This document shows, piece after piece, positions 40,244-50,040 of a DNA stretch of 52,500 nt. Origin of the DNA: Prorocentrum cordatum (taxonomy: Eukaryota > Sar > Dinophyceae > Prorocentrales > Prorocentraceae). The translations under genes and the position numbers were made by a program. The notes beneath the pieces were generated by a model. The model was given only the letters and a program-made list of their open reading frames with translations, was not told the DNA's origin and ran no database searches. Location: contig CAUYUJ010002057.1 in the NCBI GenBank assembly GCA_963575745.1, positions 1 through 52,500 on the forward strand, in the 5' to 3' direction. Position 1 is the stretch's first letter; the number at the start of each line of letters is the position of its first letter.

Positions 40244-41535
40244 TCAGGGTGGCAACGAAGCATCAGTCCTGGGCGGCATTGGCAACGACAGACACAATAT
40301 TGGAAACTGTAGCTCAGTAGGGGGCAGCAGGCCTAATCCCCGCAGCCAGATGGCCCCAGAAAAGGGCTGCCGGATCTGCAAGCGTGCACTGCGATCGCCT
40401 CGGTGCCTTCTCCGCTGACGTAGTGGAGCTTGTAATCTTGTGCCCTCAGGTCCGCCGTCTTGTGAAGCGGGAGGTTCTGCAACTCGTGACTTCGAGGTTG
40501 CGCTGGGCGCGCGCCTTTCTATGCTGCCGCGCTCCAGCCCGCTGCCCTGGGGATGCAAGGCTTCCTGCGGCGTATCTTGGCATGCGGCGGCGTCGACAGA
40601 GCCCCACTTGATGTGGCCATCTTGTTGGTTTTAATTTATTTATTAATCTTTCGCTTAATCGCGCCTGCCTTCGCTGCCGCGGGGGCTGTTTGATAGTCAG
40701 AACCAAGATCCACGAGTGGTTGCGAATCTGCAGCTTGGCTTGTCGCCGCGCCTCTTGGCCCGCGAGTGCGCAATCGATTTGCCCGGCCCGTCCACGAGGC
40801 CCCGCGTATGTGCAGCGTTCATGCAGGTGCTTTGCGAAGTTCATGTTGGCAATCGCCATGCTCTTCATATGATACCCAAATCGTTGGCCAATTGCCTTCG
40901 GAACTCGCGGGGCCCATGCCGTGGGGACCAATGATCCCGGTATCATCGCTCTCCGCGCAGCTACCCACCTGAGCGTTGAAAGTGGCATCAACCGGACAAC
41001 TCATCGTCTTGCCCTGCGTTTCGACCCCAACTCTCTTAAAATGGTGTGCAACTCCTGTACGCGCGCATTTCCGTAGCTTGCAAGCGGAAAATGTGCAGTC
41101 ACAATCCTTGTTCCCAGCCGCCCCCCTACGATATCAACATGCAGCTCTCTCAGACATTCCAGCGGAGTCTCCCATATGATGCACCAAACGCTTATGGACA
41201 AGGATGGCGACCCCACTTGAGGCTGGACATGGGTGCCCTGCTGGAGTAGTGAAGTACTCTTTTCTCTCATCTCGCCATGTTTCGTTCAGCAGCAGAGTAT
41301 TCCATTCCACCGATGCCAGCTCAGAACATAACTCGTCAAGGCGGTCCCCGTTACACAAGCCGTGTGCGTTTTCAACATGATTGTGATGTTTCGTGTATTG
41401 TCGATCTTGGTATTGAATGACCTTCACCATGTCTATTCTTGAACTGGTGCGCGCTGTGCGGTTCCACTGCGCACTGGCTCGCGGTGCGTCACTCGAATTT
41501 TCGTTTCTTCTTCCATTCCGAAAGGCTCTGGGCAA
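40244..41535 (-). pseudogene. LINE-D: endonuclease fragment of a different non-LTR family
   Basis: Minus strand. 41535-41134 encodes LNETWRDERKEYF (Glu motif) and SSGVAILVHKRLVHHM. The next frame gives RIVTAHFPLASYGNARVQEL (near 41100) and a decayed VDATFNAQVG (Asp/Asn motif, near 40985). Then GNWPTIWV, TYAGPRGRAGQIDCALAG (IDY motif, near 40770) and NHSWILVLTI (His motif) follow. This pattern is that of endonuclease-RT proteins often labelled craniofacial development protein 2-like, distinct from LINE-A/B/C. After 40660 a basic linker frame continues to 40244; no RT follows. Copy incomplete, at least three frame changes. Confidence 0.72.
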
Positions 41536-41539
41536 CGTG

Positions 41540-42255
41540 ATCTGAGATATTGTTCGCTTCGTCCTCGTAGTCTACTTCCCCCACGGATCCGATCAAAACA
41601 GTTTTGTCTTTGGCCTTCATATGTTTCGTCGATCTAAGACGAAGATCCTTCAAAACATGCAGCGCAGATCTGCCCCATATCCCAGTATCTTGTGTGAGCC
41701 TGGTGATAAAATTGTCCAGGTCCTTGTTTATGTGCTATTGGCGGCGCGTTCTCCACCTTCTTGTCGACCTTGTTGGATTTGTCTTTGATCCTGCACTACT
41801 CTCCTTGGAGTAAGTCGGCATTCGGCCACTCAGCGCTTTGATGAACGTGCCCATCGTGTCGTCCAGTGGTGAAGCTCCTCTGTCTCGTAGCCCAGGGTGC
41901 TGCCAGAAGTTCTGTACCGTAAGCTCCCCCATACCAAAATCGCTTTCCTCTCCAGTATGGCGGTCCTTTCACTCTTGCGCGTGGTAGGTGCCTTTGGTCT
42001 CCGGGCCGCTGTAGACTTTCCAATGCGACCTTTCAGGGCCTCCACACCGACGTACACTTACCATCAGCACAGTCAAATAATTCCTTCACGGCGTACCCCT
42101 CACAGCCACGACGCCCAGGAGCCCCAACACCACAGACATTTTGATCATGAGGATCCGCGTGATGATATTCGGTCTGGTCGTCAATGACCTTGGGGCGCCT
42201 CTTGCCCCAGCGCTCCCACTTGTGAAAGTTTCGCTACTTGCGCTTGGCGAGCGGG
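41540..42255. other. Unassigned region
   Basis: Moderate-GC sequence with only short overlapping frames on both strands. No repeat, RNA or domain recognised. Confidence 0.4.
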
Positions 42256-42259
42256 TTGA

Positions 42260-42900
42260 TCATGAGGTACCGGATGCAGCCGACGTGCGTAGGCCGTCTG
42301 CTCCAGGAGTGGCGCACTCGACCCACGTACCGAGCTCCATCGCCATCCCGATCCTGCAGGGTGCCGAGATGATGACCGCAGCGTCCTCATCTGTGTCTCC
42401 TCCCTTCACGGTTCCTGCATTTGCTGTGCGTTGCTCCGTGGTGTTGATTCCGGCGTTGTTGTCAATCAAATTCCCCATGCACGTATTTCCCTGGCTCCTC
42501 CTCGTTCTCCTCCAGGCCCAGAGGACGAAAATGAAAATGAAGGGCAGGCCCACCACCACCACGAGGAAGAGCGTGCCGTGGTGGCTCATCCCTCCTCTCT
42601 CCTGGCTCCGCCCTCTTTCCCCGCTCCTCCCGCCTGCAGCGCCTTCTCCCCGCACTCTGTGCACCGCGCGCTCAGGTGTTCCGCCAGGCCCCGCGCCAGC
42701 ACATGCAGGCACAACCCCCCCGCGGCCCACGGAGCGTAGGATACAGCCCAGTGCAGGGCTGTCTCGCCGATCCTTGCCGAGAAAGTTGGAGCCCCTGATG
42801 GACCTCAGTGCCAATTTTGCCACTCGGTATACTTCGTGCTGGATGGCTTCGGTGGACAAGCACGCGTTAACTCGGGGAGCCAAAATAGTATAGGTGCCAC
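42260..42900 (-). pseudogene. Ankyrin-like segment and membrane-spanning helix
   Basis: On the minus strand, LALRSIRGSNFLGKDR (near 42800) continues, after a one-base shift, as ETALHWAVSYAPWA, which carries the TALHWA signature of ankyrin repeats. The open 207-codon frame continues to MSHHGTLFLVVVVGLPFIFI (about 42588), a strong transmembrane helix followed by basic WAWRRTRRS. It may be a host membrane protein with an ankyrin repeat, broken by a frameshift or an intron. Only one ankyrin repeat is visible, so the call is weak. Confidence 0.38.
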
Positions 42901-43140
42901 GCGTTCGTTGGGAGTTCCAGGACGTCCTGAAGCGCGGATTATTGTTGAGCTCCTGCTAAGTCCATCACACAAATCGCATGGCCGGCACTCGCTCACTGGG
43001 GTCAGTTTGAAAGGCGAAGCGCGTGGGACTGATCATGTCTCCCCCTCCCCATTAGTACTAACACCCCCGTCCTGGATCAGAACCGGGGGGTGCTCTGACG
43101 CACGCTCCGAGGCGGCGCCGCCAGGGGTTGGCCGGGCCCC

Positions 43141-43845
43141 GTGTCGAAGTTCGGCCGGCCGTGCCTGCACACCGCCAGCACGAGGGCGGCCCCCCGCTGG
43201 CGTGTGCAGCTGTCCTCTGCCCGCCGGCGCCCTCTCCCGCTCTCCGCCCCGTCCGCCTCTCGCCGACGGCGGGGGCCCCGCCCCCTGCGAGAGACGCGCC
43301 CCCCGGGGGCGCTCGGGCCCCCCCCCCCTACAAGTCGGACCGCCTGCGGTCGACTCCCCGCGCGCCCCCCCCCCGCCGCCAGCGCCAGCCGCGGCAAGTC
43401 CGCCGGCGGCGGCGGGAGCTCTCCCGCGCCGCGGGGCAGCCGCTCGCGCTCGGGCTCGCGCCGGAAGGGGGCCAGCAGCGACCAGGAGGACAGCCGCCGG
43501 GCCCCCGCCCTGCAGGGGCCGCAGGAGCGGCGCATCGTGCGCAGGAGGTGCTGCTACACCGTCGGTCATATTCGGAAGCTGGAGCAAATACATTACCAGT
43601 GGCGGTTTGTTTTTTCCATCCCAAGACTTTTTGAGGGTCAGGGACGACGTCGGGGTGGTGTGGCGTATACTTTTCCCCCGTTCTCCAAGGGAGACAACGA
43701 TATGTGTATACACCAGGACCCTGGATACACCAGAATCCGCGTTCCTGTGCGAATTTCAGCGCAGGGTCGGGAAAAGCATCGGTGTATAGAGTTCGCTTCC
43801 CTACATACAGTCAGCCCGCATAGTGAGGGTGGGCAACCTTCTTAA
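43141..43845 (+). CDS. Hypothetical ORF with Arg/Ser-rich part
   Basis: A 234-codon plus frame. The first 130 residues are Arg/Pro/Ser/Ala-rich in very GC-rich DNA and overlap equally long minus frames. From about 43545 (VRRRCCYTVGHIRKLEQIHY...) the sequence is less biased and includes DPGYTRIRVPVRISAQGREK. I recognise no domain. It could be repeat-derived. Confidence 0.25.
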   Translation: MSKFGRPCLHTASTRAAPRWRVQLSSARRRPLPLSAPSASRRRRGPRPLRETRPPGALGPPPPTSRTACGRLPARPPPAASASRGKSAGGGGSSPAPRGSRSRSGSRRKGASSDQEDSRRAPALQGPQERRIVRRRCCYTVGHIRKLEQIHYQWRFVFSIPRLFEGQGRRRGGVAYTFPPFSKGDNDMCIHQDPGYTRIRVPVRISAQGREKHRCIEFASLHTVSPHSEGGQPS

Positions 43846-44150
43846 GGGTACCCTTGCATCCTTGCCCCCTTCGGCCAGTCCTCAGCGACTTTCGCTGGCC
43901 AGCCTCGTTCGAAAAACGTTCACATGGGCCTCCAAGACCCTTGCCTCCTTACCGCGCATGCATCCTTATGATACGGTAGAAGGAAACAATTCTTCGCGCT
44001 TCGGGTATCCCCACCAGCCCATTCAGAAACCCTGCCCTTCAGAGCTGACGGGAAAAGGGACGGATTGGCACATCCAGGGAAACAAAGCGAGCAAGGGGGT
44101 GGCCTTGGAAGGCCTCTTCGGGCCATCCCTGGGTGCCGCGTGGGGGCGAG

Positions 44151-44343
44151 GGGAAGAGGAGGAGGAGGAGGAGGAGGAGGAGGAGGAGGAGGAGGAGGAG
44201 GAGGAGGAGGAGGAGGAGGAGGAGGAGGATGAGGAGGAGGAGGAGGAGGAGGAGGAGGACGAGGAGGACTAAGGACGAGGACGCGGATGAGGACGAGGAT
44301 GAGGAGGACGAGGACTAGGATGAGGACGACGCGGACGAGGACT
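44151..44343. repeat. (GGA)n followed by GAGGAC-type repeat
   Basis: GGA repeat to about 44270, then about 70 bp of GAGGACGAGGATG-type hexamers. Confidence 0.95.
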
Positions 44344-44524
44344 CATGGAACCATCTAGAGGTATTCTTGCGGCCGCTGCTGCTGCTGGTGCTCTCTGGGA
44401 GTTGTTGGGGCCCTCGTGGAACCTTTTTGATAACCCTAGAAGGCTTCTTGGGATCATCTTGGAGGCCATCGATTGCGGGATGGGGGCCCCCAACTCAGCT
44501 CCCCCCTCAGGAGCTGGCAAACCG

Positions 44525-44800
44525 CTTCTTGGGGATCTCTTGGAGCGCTCTTGTGCGCTCTTGGAGCGGTCTCGGGGCCGTTTGGAGCATCTTGGGAGCC
44601 ATCTTGAGCCAGCTTGGGCTATCTGAGCCATCTTGGAGGTTACCTTGGGCTCTCTGAGGCCGCTCGGGGGCCTCTTGGGGGCCTCTCGGGTGCCTCTTGG
44701 GGCCCTCTTGGGACCCTCTTGGGACCCTCTTGGAACCCTCTTGGGGCTCTCTTGGGGCTCTCTTGGGGCTCTCTTGGGAGCCCTTGAGCGCCTTTTGGGG
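44525..44800. repeat. 11 bp tandem repeat (CTCTTGGGGCN type)
   Basis: Irregular 10-12 bp units such as CTCTTGGAGCG become regular near 44693-44775 (GGGACCCTCTT, then GGGGCTCTCTT), about seven consecutive units at 11 bp. Since 11 is not a multiple of 3, all frames read Pro/Arg/Ser-rich peptides, which explains the long minus ORF at 44269-45063. Confidence 0.9.
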
Positions 44801-44991
44801 CCATCTTCAAGGCCATCGATCAAAGGAGGGAGGGTCCAGATCGAGGCCCCTCCCTCGGGGGCCAAGATCCTCGTGAGGGTTGTCAAACATTGGCCCTCAC
44901 AGGGGCCGAAAAGGGACCCTCCAACCGATCGCGGCCCCTCCCGTCCAGGTCCAGGGGAGGGGGTAGGGGGAGAGGTCAAGACCCACCCGCA

Positions 44992-45105
44992 AGCCGTCTC
45001 GCTCACTCCCACCCGCCCTCCCAACACATACGTAGCACCCGAGTCTGGCCCGAGCCTCAGCATATTCAGCAGTCGTCTTTGGCTGGGCAGCTACTGGGGG
45101 CCAAT
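44992..45105. repeat. Duplicated block, copy 1
   Basis: Shares AAGCCGTCT-GCTCACTCCC, ACCCGAG and GTCGTCTTTG-TGG-CAGCTAC with 45687-45782. Similarity is high with small indels. Confidence 0.85.
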
Positions 45106-45110
45106 CCGCC

Positions 45111-45125
45111 GCTGCCGCGCCGCCT

Positions 45126-45162
<37 letters not shown>

Positions 45163-45165
45163 TGC

Positions 45166-45196
<31 letters not shown>

Positions 45197-45316
45197 GCCG
45201 CCGCCCGCCGCGCCGCCGCCGCGCCGCCGCCGCCGCCTGCCGCCTGCCGCCTGCCGCCGCCGCCGCCGCCCCGCCGCCGCCGCCCCTGCGGCCAAACCGC
45301 CGCTGCAGCCGCTGCC

Positions 45317-45359
<43 letters not shown>

Positions 45360-45474
45360 GCCCCGCCCCCGCCCCCGCCCCCGCCCGCCGCCGCCGCCGC
45401 CGCCGCAGCCGCCGCAGCCGCCGCAGCCGCCGCCACCGCCGCCGCAGCCGCCGCAGCCGCCGCCACCGCCAAGT
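45111..45474. repeat. (CCG)n tract, ~360 bp
   Basis: Nearly pure GCC repeat with CTGCCG and CAGCCG variants. It lies immediately after duplicated block copy 1 and before the first MITE-2 terminus. Confidence 0.97.
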
Positions 45475-45485
45475 GTACTCTGAAT

Positions 45486-45674
45486 TGCTTTTTGACAGGG
45501 ATGGTGGGGGGGGGGGCCGCATCGGGTTGGTTGCGCATGTAAGTTGGAGGCAAAGTATGTGTTCGTATTGTTTTTTACAAGGGATGGTGGGGGGGGGTCG
45601 TCATGGACCCTCGTTGGCCCCCAGTCGCCTGGGGGAGGGGGTGTTTATTAATAAGGAACAGTGATCAAGACGCC
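45486..45674. repeat. Two solo MITE-2 termini and a duplicated downstream block
   Basis: TTTTTGACAGGGATGGTGGG (near 45490) and TTTTTTACAAGGGATGGTGG (near 45570) are plus-oriented MITE-2 ends. After the second come TCATGG and GGGGGAGGGGGTGTTTATT (45631-45649), then a GGAACAGTGAT tract. The same series recurs at 46376-46490. Confidence 0.82.
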
Positions 45675-45686
45675 CTCCAGATAGTA

Positions 45687-45782
45687 AGCCGTCTAGCTCA
45701 CTCCCACCCGCCGTCCCAACACTAACACCCGAGCCTCATCATGTTCCGCTGTCGTCTTTGATGGACAGCTACTGGGAACCAG
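45687..45782. repeat. Duplicated block, copy 2
   Basis: Counterpart of 44992-45105, offset by about 695 bp. Confidence 0.85.
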
Positions 45783-45824
45783 CACCGAGCCCATGTGCGC
45801 GACGCTGGGGCGAGGTGCGCCACG

Positions 45825-45960
45825 CGTGCCAGGCGCGCCACGCGCGCCAGGCGCGCCACGCGCGCCACGTGCGCCCGAGCGTGCCAGGCACGCCTAGTGC
45901 GCCAGATGCTCCCTCCAGCCGCGTCAGGTGCGCCACGTCCGGGGCACGTGCAGAGTGTGT
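45825..45960. repeat. GCGCGCCA-type short repeats
   Basis: Repeated ~10 bp words such as GGCGCGCCAC and ACGCGCGCCA, including an AscI-type 8-mer, grading into GCGCCAGAT-like variants. Confidence 0.85.
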
Positions 45961-46012
45961 CAGGTGCGCCTGCGCACGTGACAGCACACATCGGGAAACA
46001 TGTCGGCCCCCG

Positions 46013-46040
46013 CTATCCTTGTCGAAAACCAATGCCCATC
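46013..46040. repeat. Solo MITE-2 terminus (minus orientation)
   Basis: CTATCCTTGTCGAAAACCAA resembles the left terminus of the 102 bp elements; no matching right end is found at 102 bp. Confidence 0.6.
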
Positions 46041-46089
46041 TTTGGGTCTGGTGGGCCTGCTCACGGCAGGCCATACACCACCACCCCCG

Positions 46090-46191
46090 CCATCCCTGAC
46101 AAAAACCATTTGACAATGATCGCGGGGTGGCCGCGCACTATCCACATTTAGCCGCGAGGTGCATTTTGTATTGTGTGTTTGCCAGGGATGG
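46090..46191. mobile_element. MITE-2 copy A, 102 bp
   Basis: Begins CCATCCCTGACAAAAACC and ends TTTGCCAGGGATGG, inverted repeats of each other. The interior is GC-rich and non-coding. A C-rich flank (CACCCCCG) precedes it. It has the same length as copy B. Confidence 0.82.
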
Positions 46192-46229
46192 TAGCTCTGC
46201 GCGCAGCAGGTAGTATGCTGACACCCCCG

Positions 46230-46331
46230 CCGTCCCTGTCGAACAACAATACAAAGTGCCCGCGGGCCTCACGAACATGACTCCAGACTTTGCTCCAAAG
46301 TGTTTTGTGTATTGTTTTTTGGCAGGGATGG
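46230..46331. mobile_element. MITE-2 copy B, 102 bp
   Basis: Begins CCGTCCCTGTCGAACAACAA and ends ATTGTTTTTTGGCAGGGATG plus G. The inverted similarity continues inward as AATACAAAGTG against AAAGTGTTTTGTGTATT. Flanks are CACCCCCG on the left and a G-run on the right, complementary in type. No coding capacity. Confidence 0.84.
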
Positions 46332-46349
46332 TGGGGGGGGATGCCCCGA

Positions 46350-46490
46350 ATTCGGAGGCAGAGTGCGTTTTGCATTGTTTTTGACAGGGATGATGGGGGG
46401 GGCCCTCATGGTGTGCGCATGGTTCCGGGTTGGCTGCCGGCAGGGTGGGGGAGGGGGTGTTTATTTATAGGGAACAGTGATTCAGCCCTC
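46350..46490. repeat. Solo MITE-2 terminus plus duplicated block
   Basis: GTTTTTGACAGGGATGATGG (near 46378) is followed by CTCATGG and GGGGGAGGGGGTGTTTATT (46447-46465) and a GGAACAGTGATTCA tract, the same order as at 45570-45674. Confidence 0.82.
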
Positions 46491-46499
46491 CCAGGAGCG

Positions 46500-47200
46500 G
46501 AAGAGGGGGGTCTCTGGAGGAGGAAAGAAAGTCATCGTTAGACCACCTGCGCCCAGAGGGCTGGTAGGATTCGTGGACGCTCCCGTGCCCCCCCAGGCTC
46601 AAAACTGGCACGCGCGGGGACTGCGGTCGAAGTGCAGCTCACTCAATTCACCGCCAACATTGATCATTTCGGGGGGGCATTGACAGACGAATGCCGCATG
46701 AGTGTTCGCTAATTTCTTCCGAGGCCTGTGCGGTTTGACTGCAGCAAGGAAAGGCGTGTTCCGAGCTTCTTGCTGAGCGTGTGTGGGGGGGGCGGAGGTC
46801 AACACCTCGCCTCGTCGGCGCAGCGCGCCAGGGTGCGCGGTGCGCCTTCGGCGCTCTGCGCTTGGACCGCGGCGGGGGTCGGTTCGGGCTTGCCGGCGGG
46901 GGGCGGCGACCGAACTCCCAGGCGCTCACTGAAAAACGCAGGGTCTCGAGACCGATGCTCTGTTCTCGTTTTCGCCGTCTTGGGCCTCGTGGCGGCCCTC
47001 GTCGCCACGGCTGGATTCGCTTCGGAATCCTGGTCAGAGCGCGCGCCAGGTGGCATCGGCATGCTGGCATACTCGATGTTCCCGCAGTCGCGCTCTCAGG
47101 CTCAGCCGTGGGCATTTCGGGCGCGAGCTCTTGTTCGAACGTGGCGATAACATATATGCGTGAGTGCACTCCCTTCGCATGCACGGGTACATCTACTTAT
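46500..47200. other. Unassigned; one hydrophobic segment
   Basis: Overlapping frames on both strands. A plus frame near 46955-47030 reads SVLVFAVLGLVAALVATAGF, a possible membrane helix similar to one near 51720. No gene can be defined. Confidence 0.3.
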
Positions 47201-47226
47201 GATCGAGCGAGTACGTGGGTGCACGT

Positions 47227-47310
47227 GTGTGTGTGTGTGTGTGTGTGTTTCGGTGCGTGCAGAAGCACTGCAGTGAGGTCTCTGTGTTTGTGTGTGTGCG
47301 TGGGCATGCT
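47227..47310. repeat. (GT)n repeat
   Basis: GT dinucleotide tract (47227-47249) and a shorter one at 47283-47300. Confidence 0.93.
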
Positions 47311-47787
47311 CTTCCCAGTCAGGGGGCCCACGAGCGGGCCTTTGGCCCTAGACCGGAGGTGCGTCGAGCAGGCGGCGTCGGAGATGGGCACGTGAAGATA
47401 CGTGCGCGGAGAGGGGGGTATCCAATATGCGTCTCGGCACGCATGCGTCTGGCACGTGTATCTTCTCGGCGCCAAAGAGCCACAGGTGGAATGTCGAACA
47501 CGTGCGTCGAGCATTTTTGTTTCTTCGATCCATGGCGTCCCAGGGGCTTCCCCCCCTTCCCCAGGACGAGTTGCTCGTCTCCAATATTTGTTTTACAGTC
47601 CTGCGCCGTCTTAGGAGAAATTTCGAGCGCATTGTATACTATGAAATTTGATTTTGTGCTGATATCTTGGCATGATCATTCCTATGGGATTTGATTCTGG
47701 ACAGTCCGTGGTCAAGACGATGCACTGGTTTGTGCTCGAACGTGAGCGCGCGAAGCGCGCGCGGTTATAGTGTGCAAGCAGGCAGAC

Positions 47788-47791
47788 TCGC

Positions 47792-47824
<33 letters not shown>

Positions 47825-47872
47825 TATATACACATTTGTATATATATATGTGTATATATATATATACACATG
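47788..47872. repeat. (TA)n with TATACACA variants
   Basis: About 85 bp of TA repeat in which ACACA words recur; followed by AGATCTATCGATCTAGATCT. Confidence 0.95.
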
Positions 47873-48059
47873 TAGATCTATCGATCTAGATCTGTATGTG
47901 CGCAGCCCCCCCGAGCACCCATTCATTCTGCATGGGTCTTTGAGCTCTTCATTCGTACTCTCACTTATCATCTGCCTGCTTTTAATGTGTGCCTGCTCAT
48001 CCATCTTTTCGTTCGTCATCGCTCCGCTGTTTTCTCGTGCTAGAATATAATTGTAGTCG

Positions 48060-48810
48060 GCTGGAGTTCGTGATCTGCTCAAGTCTAATTAGAGTCTAAT
48101 TCGATTTGAATGGAAATCTACTTGGACACGGCTGAATTTGGGATGTGCCGAATCCCACTGAAATTCTACATGGATTCCAATCGGAATCCAATCGGAATCG
48201 GCTTGATCTGGGATTTGATCAATTCCAAATAGGTTTGTTTTTTTCTATTCGGAATCCATTTGGAACCAGCTGGCCTTTGATCTGCCCAGTTCTAATTTGT
48301 TTTAATTCGATGCCAATAGGTTTCCAACTGGAAGCAACTGTATTTGGGATCTGCGCAATTCCGCTTAGATTCTGATTCGATTCCACCACGAACCTAATTG
48401 GAATCAGCTGGATCTGGGATCGGATCAATTCCAACTAGATCGTAATTCGGTTTCAATAGGAATCTCTTTGGAATCAGCTGGATCAGAGGTCTGCTCAATC
48501 TCCATGAGATTCTCACATATGCCAATCGGAATCCGAAGTGGACTCAGCGGTATCTGGGATGTGCCCATTTCCGATTAAATCTTAAGTGAGTTCCATTTGG
48601 AAAAACAATGGAACCAGCTGGATCTAGGACAATCTCCATTTCAATTAGATTTCAATTATATTCCAGTAGGAATCTAATTTGAATCGCCTGGATCTGAGAC
48701 CTGCCCCAGTAGGAATCTAAGTGGAGCTGGCTGGATCTGGTATCTGCCCAGTTCTACTTAAATCGGTTTTATTCGGTCCCAACGCGAATCTATTTGGAGT
48801 CATCTATTCG
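48060..48810. repeat. ~70 bp diverged tandem repeat, about ten units
   Basis: Units of the type AATTGGAATCAGCTGGATCT, then GGGATCTGCNCAATTCC, then ATTAGATTCTAATTCGATTC. The array is AT-rich for this genome and highly diverged. The GATCTGGGAT core recurs at roughly 65-75 bp spacing. No gene lies inside. Confidence 0.9.
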
Positions 48811-48825
48811 GTCCCAACGGTCCCA

Positions 48826-48872
48826 ATGCATGTATGTATGGATGGACGGATGTATGTATGGATGCATGTGCA
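48826..48872. repeat. ATGTATGG-type tetranucleotide repeat
   Basis: Repeated ATGT/ATGG words directly after the 70 bp array. Confidence 0.9.
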
Positions 48873-49121
48873 TATTCGTTGTTGCCTGTTCCTGTGTTGG
48901 TCAGGACGCTTGGGTCCGTGATGGGCAGAGGGGGGGGAGCGGATTAAGCGGGACGGGGGCGCACGCGGACCTGGCTGGGAGCCCCGCCTGTAGGACCTGC
49001 GACCGGCGCTGCTGAAGAAGAAGGCGGGCGTCCGCCGGGCGGCGCGGGCTTCGGGGCCCGCTGGTGCTCGGGCGGCTCACACGCCGTCGGCCCGCGGCTC
49101 TGCGCGGGCTCCGGCGCCCAC

Positions 49122-49158
49122 GCCTGTGTGTGTGTGTGCGTGTGCGTGTGTGCGCGTG

Positions 49159-49211
<53 letters not shown>

Positions 49212-49275
49212 GTTCGTGCGTGTGTGTTTGTGTGTGTGTGTGCTTGTGTGTGTGTGTGCGCGCGCGCGCGTGTGT
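49122..49275. repeat. (TG)n repeat
   Basis: TG dinucleotide tract with CG interruptions; encodes only artefactual Cys/Val frames. Confidence 0.96.
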
Positions 49276-49347
49276 TTCCTCGGTGGTGTCAGCAGGCAGG
49301 CGGCAGCCCGAGGCTCGTCAGGTGTTCAGAAGCGACGGCACAGAAGC

Positions 49348-49545
49348 GGAGGAGGAGGAGGAGGAGGAGGAGGAGGAGGAGGTGGAGGTGGTGGTTGTGG
49401 TGGTGGAGGAGGAGGAGGAGGAGGAGGAGGAGGAGGAGGAGGAGGAGGAGGAGGAGGGAGGAGGAGGAAAAGTTTGGAGGAGGAAGAGGAGGACGAGGAG
49501 GAGGAGGATGAGGAGGAAGAGGAGGAGGAGGAGGAAGGCGAGGCT
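49348..49545. repeat. (GGA)n tract 5' of ORF1-like gene
   Basis: GGA repeat with one GGTGGTTGTGGTGGT interruption. It ends about 115 bp before the ATG at 49661. Confidence 0.96.
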
Positions 49546-49660
49546 CAAGGCAACTTTCTTTTTGAGCGAGGCTCAAGAGGGGGATTTCTTTTTGGCGCTA
49601 TACAGGCTGGTCAGTAGAGTTCTTTTTTGCCAAACGTATTTGGACGCTCCACATCGCACC

Positions 49661-50039
49661 ATGGGCTGGGAATGGTCGGAGGCCGATCGCCAGCGTCAGC
49701 AGAAGTCTCGCACCTACGTGGTCTGCCAGGGGTGCGGGGCTTGGCAGTATTTATCCAAGGACAGGAAAAAAGGTTTGGTGCAAATGCGGCGAACCTTTTC
49801 ACGTGCCTGCGAAGACAGACGATGTCAGCGATGATGACAGGGGAGGTGCAGCGGCTCCCGAAATTGATGCGAAGGCCATTATCACTGCCATCCTCGGGGT
49901 CCTCAGCGAGCAGCAGAAGCAGGAACTCGGACCCGCAGCGCAGTCAGCGGCAGCGCTGGTGACCCAGAAGAGGCCAGCCCCAGCGGCGGCGGCCGTTGCC
50001 GCCCTCCAGCCGTCGAAGGACTACAAGTTTTTCTTATGA
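49661..50039 (+). pseudogene. Zinc-ribbon ORF resembling LINE ORF1 N-terminus
   Basis: ATG at 49661 begins MGWEWSEADRQRQQKSRTYV. A ribbon follows as CQGCGAWQYLSKDRKK, then, after a one-base shift at the A-run 49767-49772, VWCKCGEPFHVPAKTDD. The second frame continues through an acidic stretch and an Ala/Gln-rich region (EQQKQELGPAAQSAAALVTQ) to a stop at 50039. The start context (CGCACCATGGGCTGG), a GGA tract upstream and an early Cys4 motif match LINE-B ORF1, so I infer a retroelement ORF1. The frameshift is at a homopolymer and could be an error. Confidence 0.6.
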
Positions 50040-50040
50040 T

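Noticed and set aside
44269-45063. 264-codon minus ORF with PKRAPRG-type repeats
   Set aside because: Produced by the 11 bp repeat and neighbouring simple repeats; 11 bp is out of phase with codons.
49128-49511. Cys/Val-rich ORFs
   Set aside because: Translations of the TG dinucleotide and GGA tracts.
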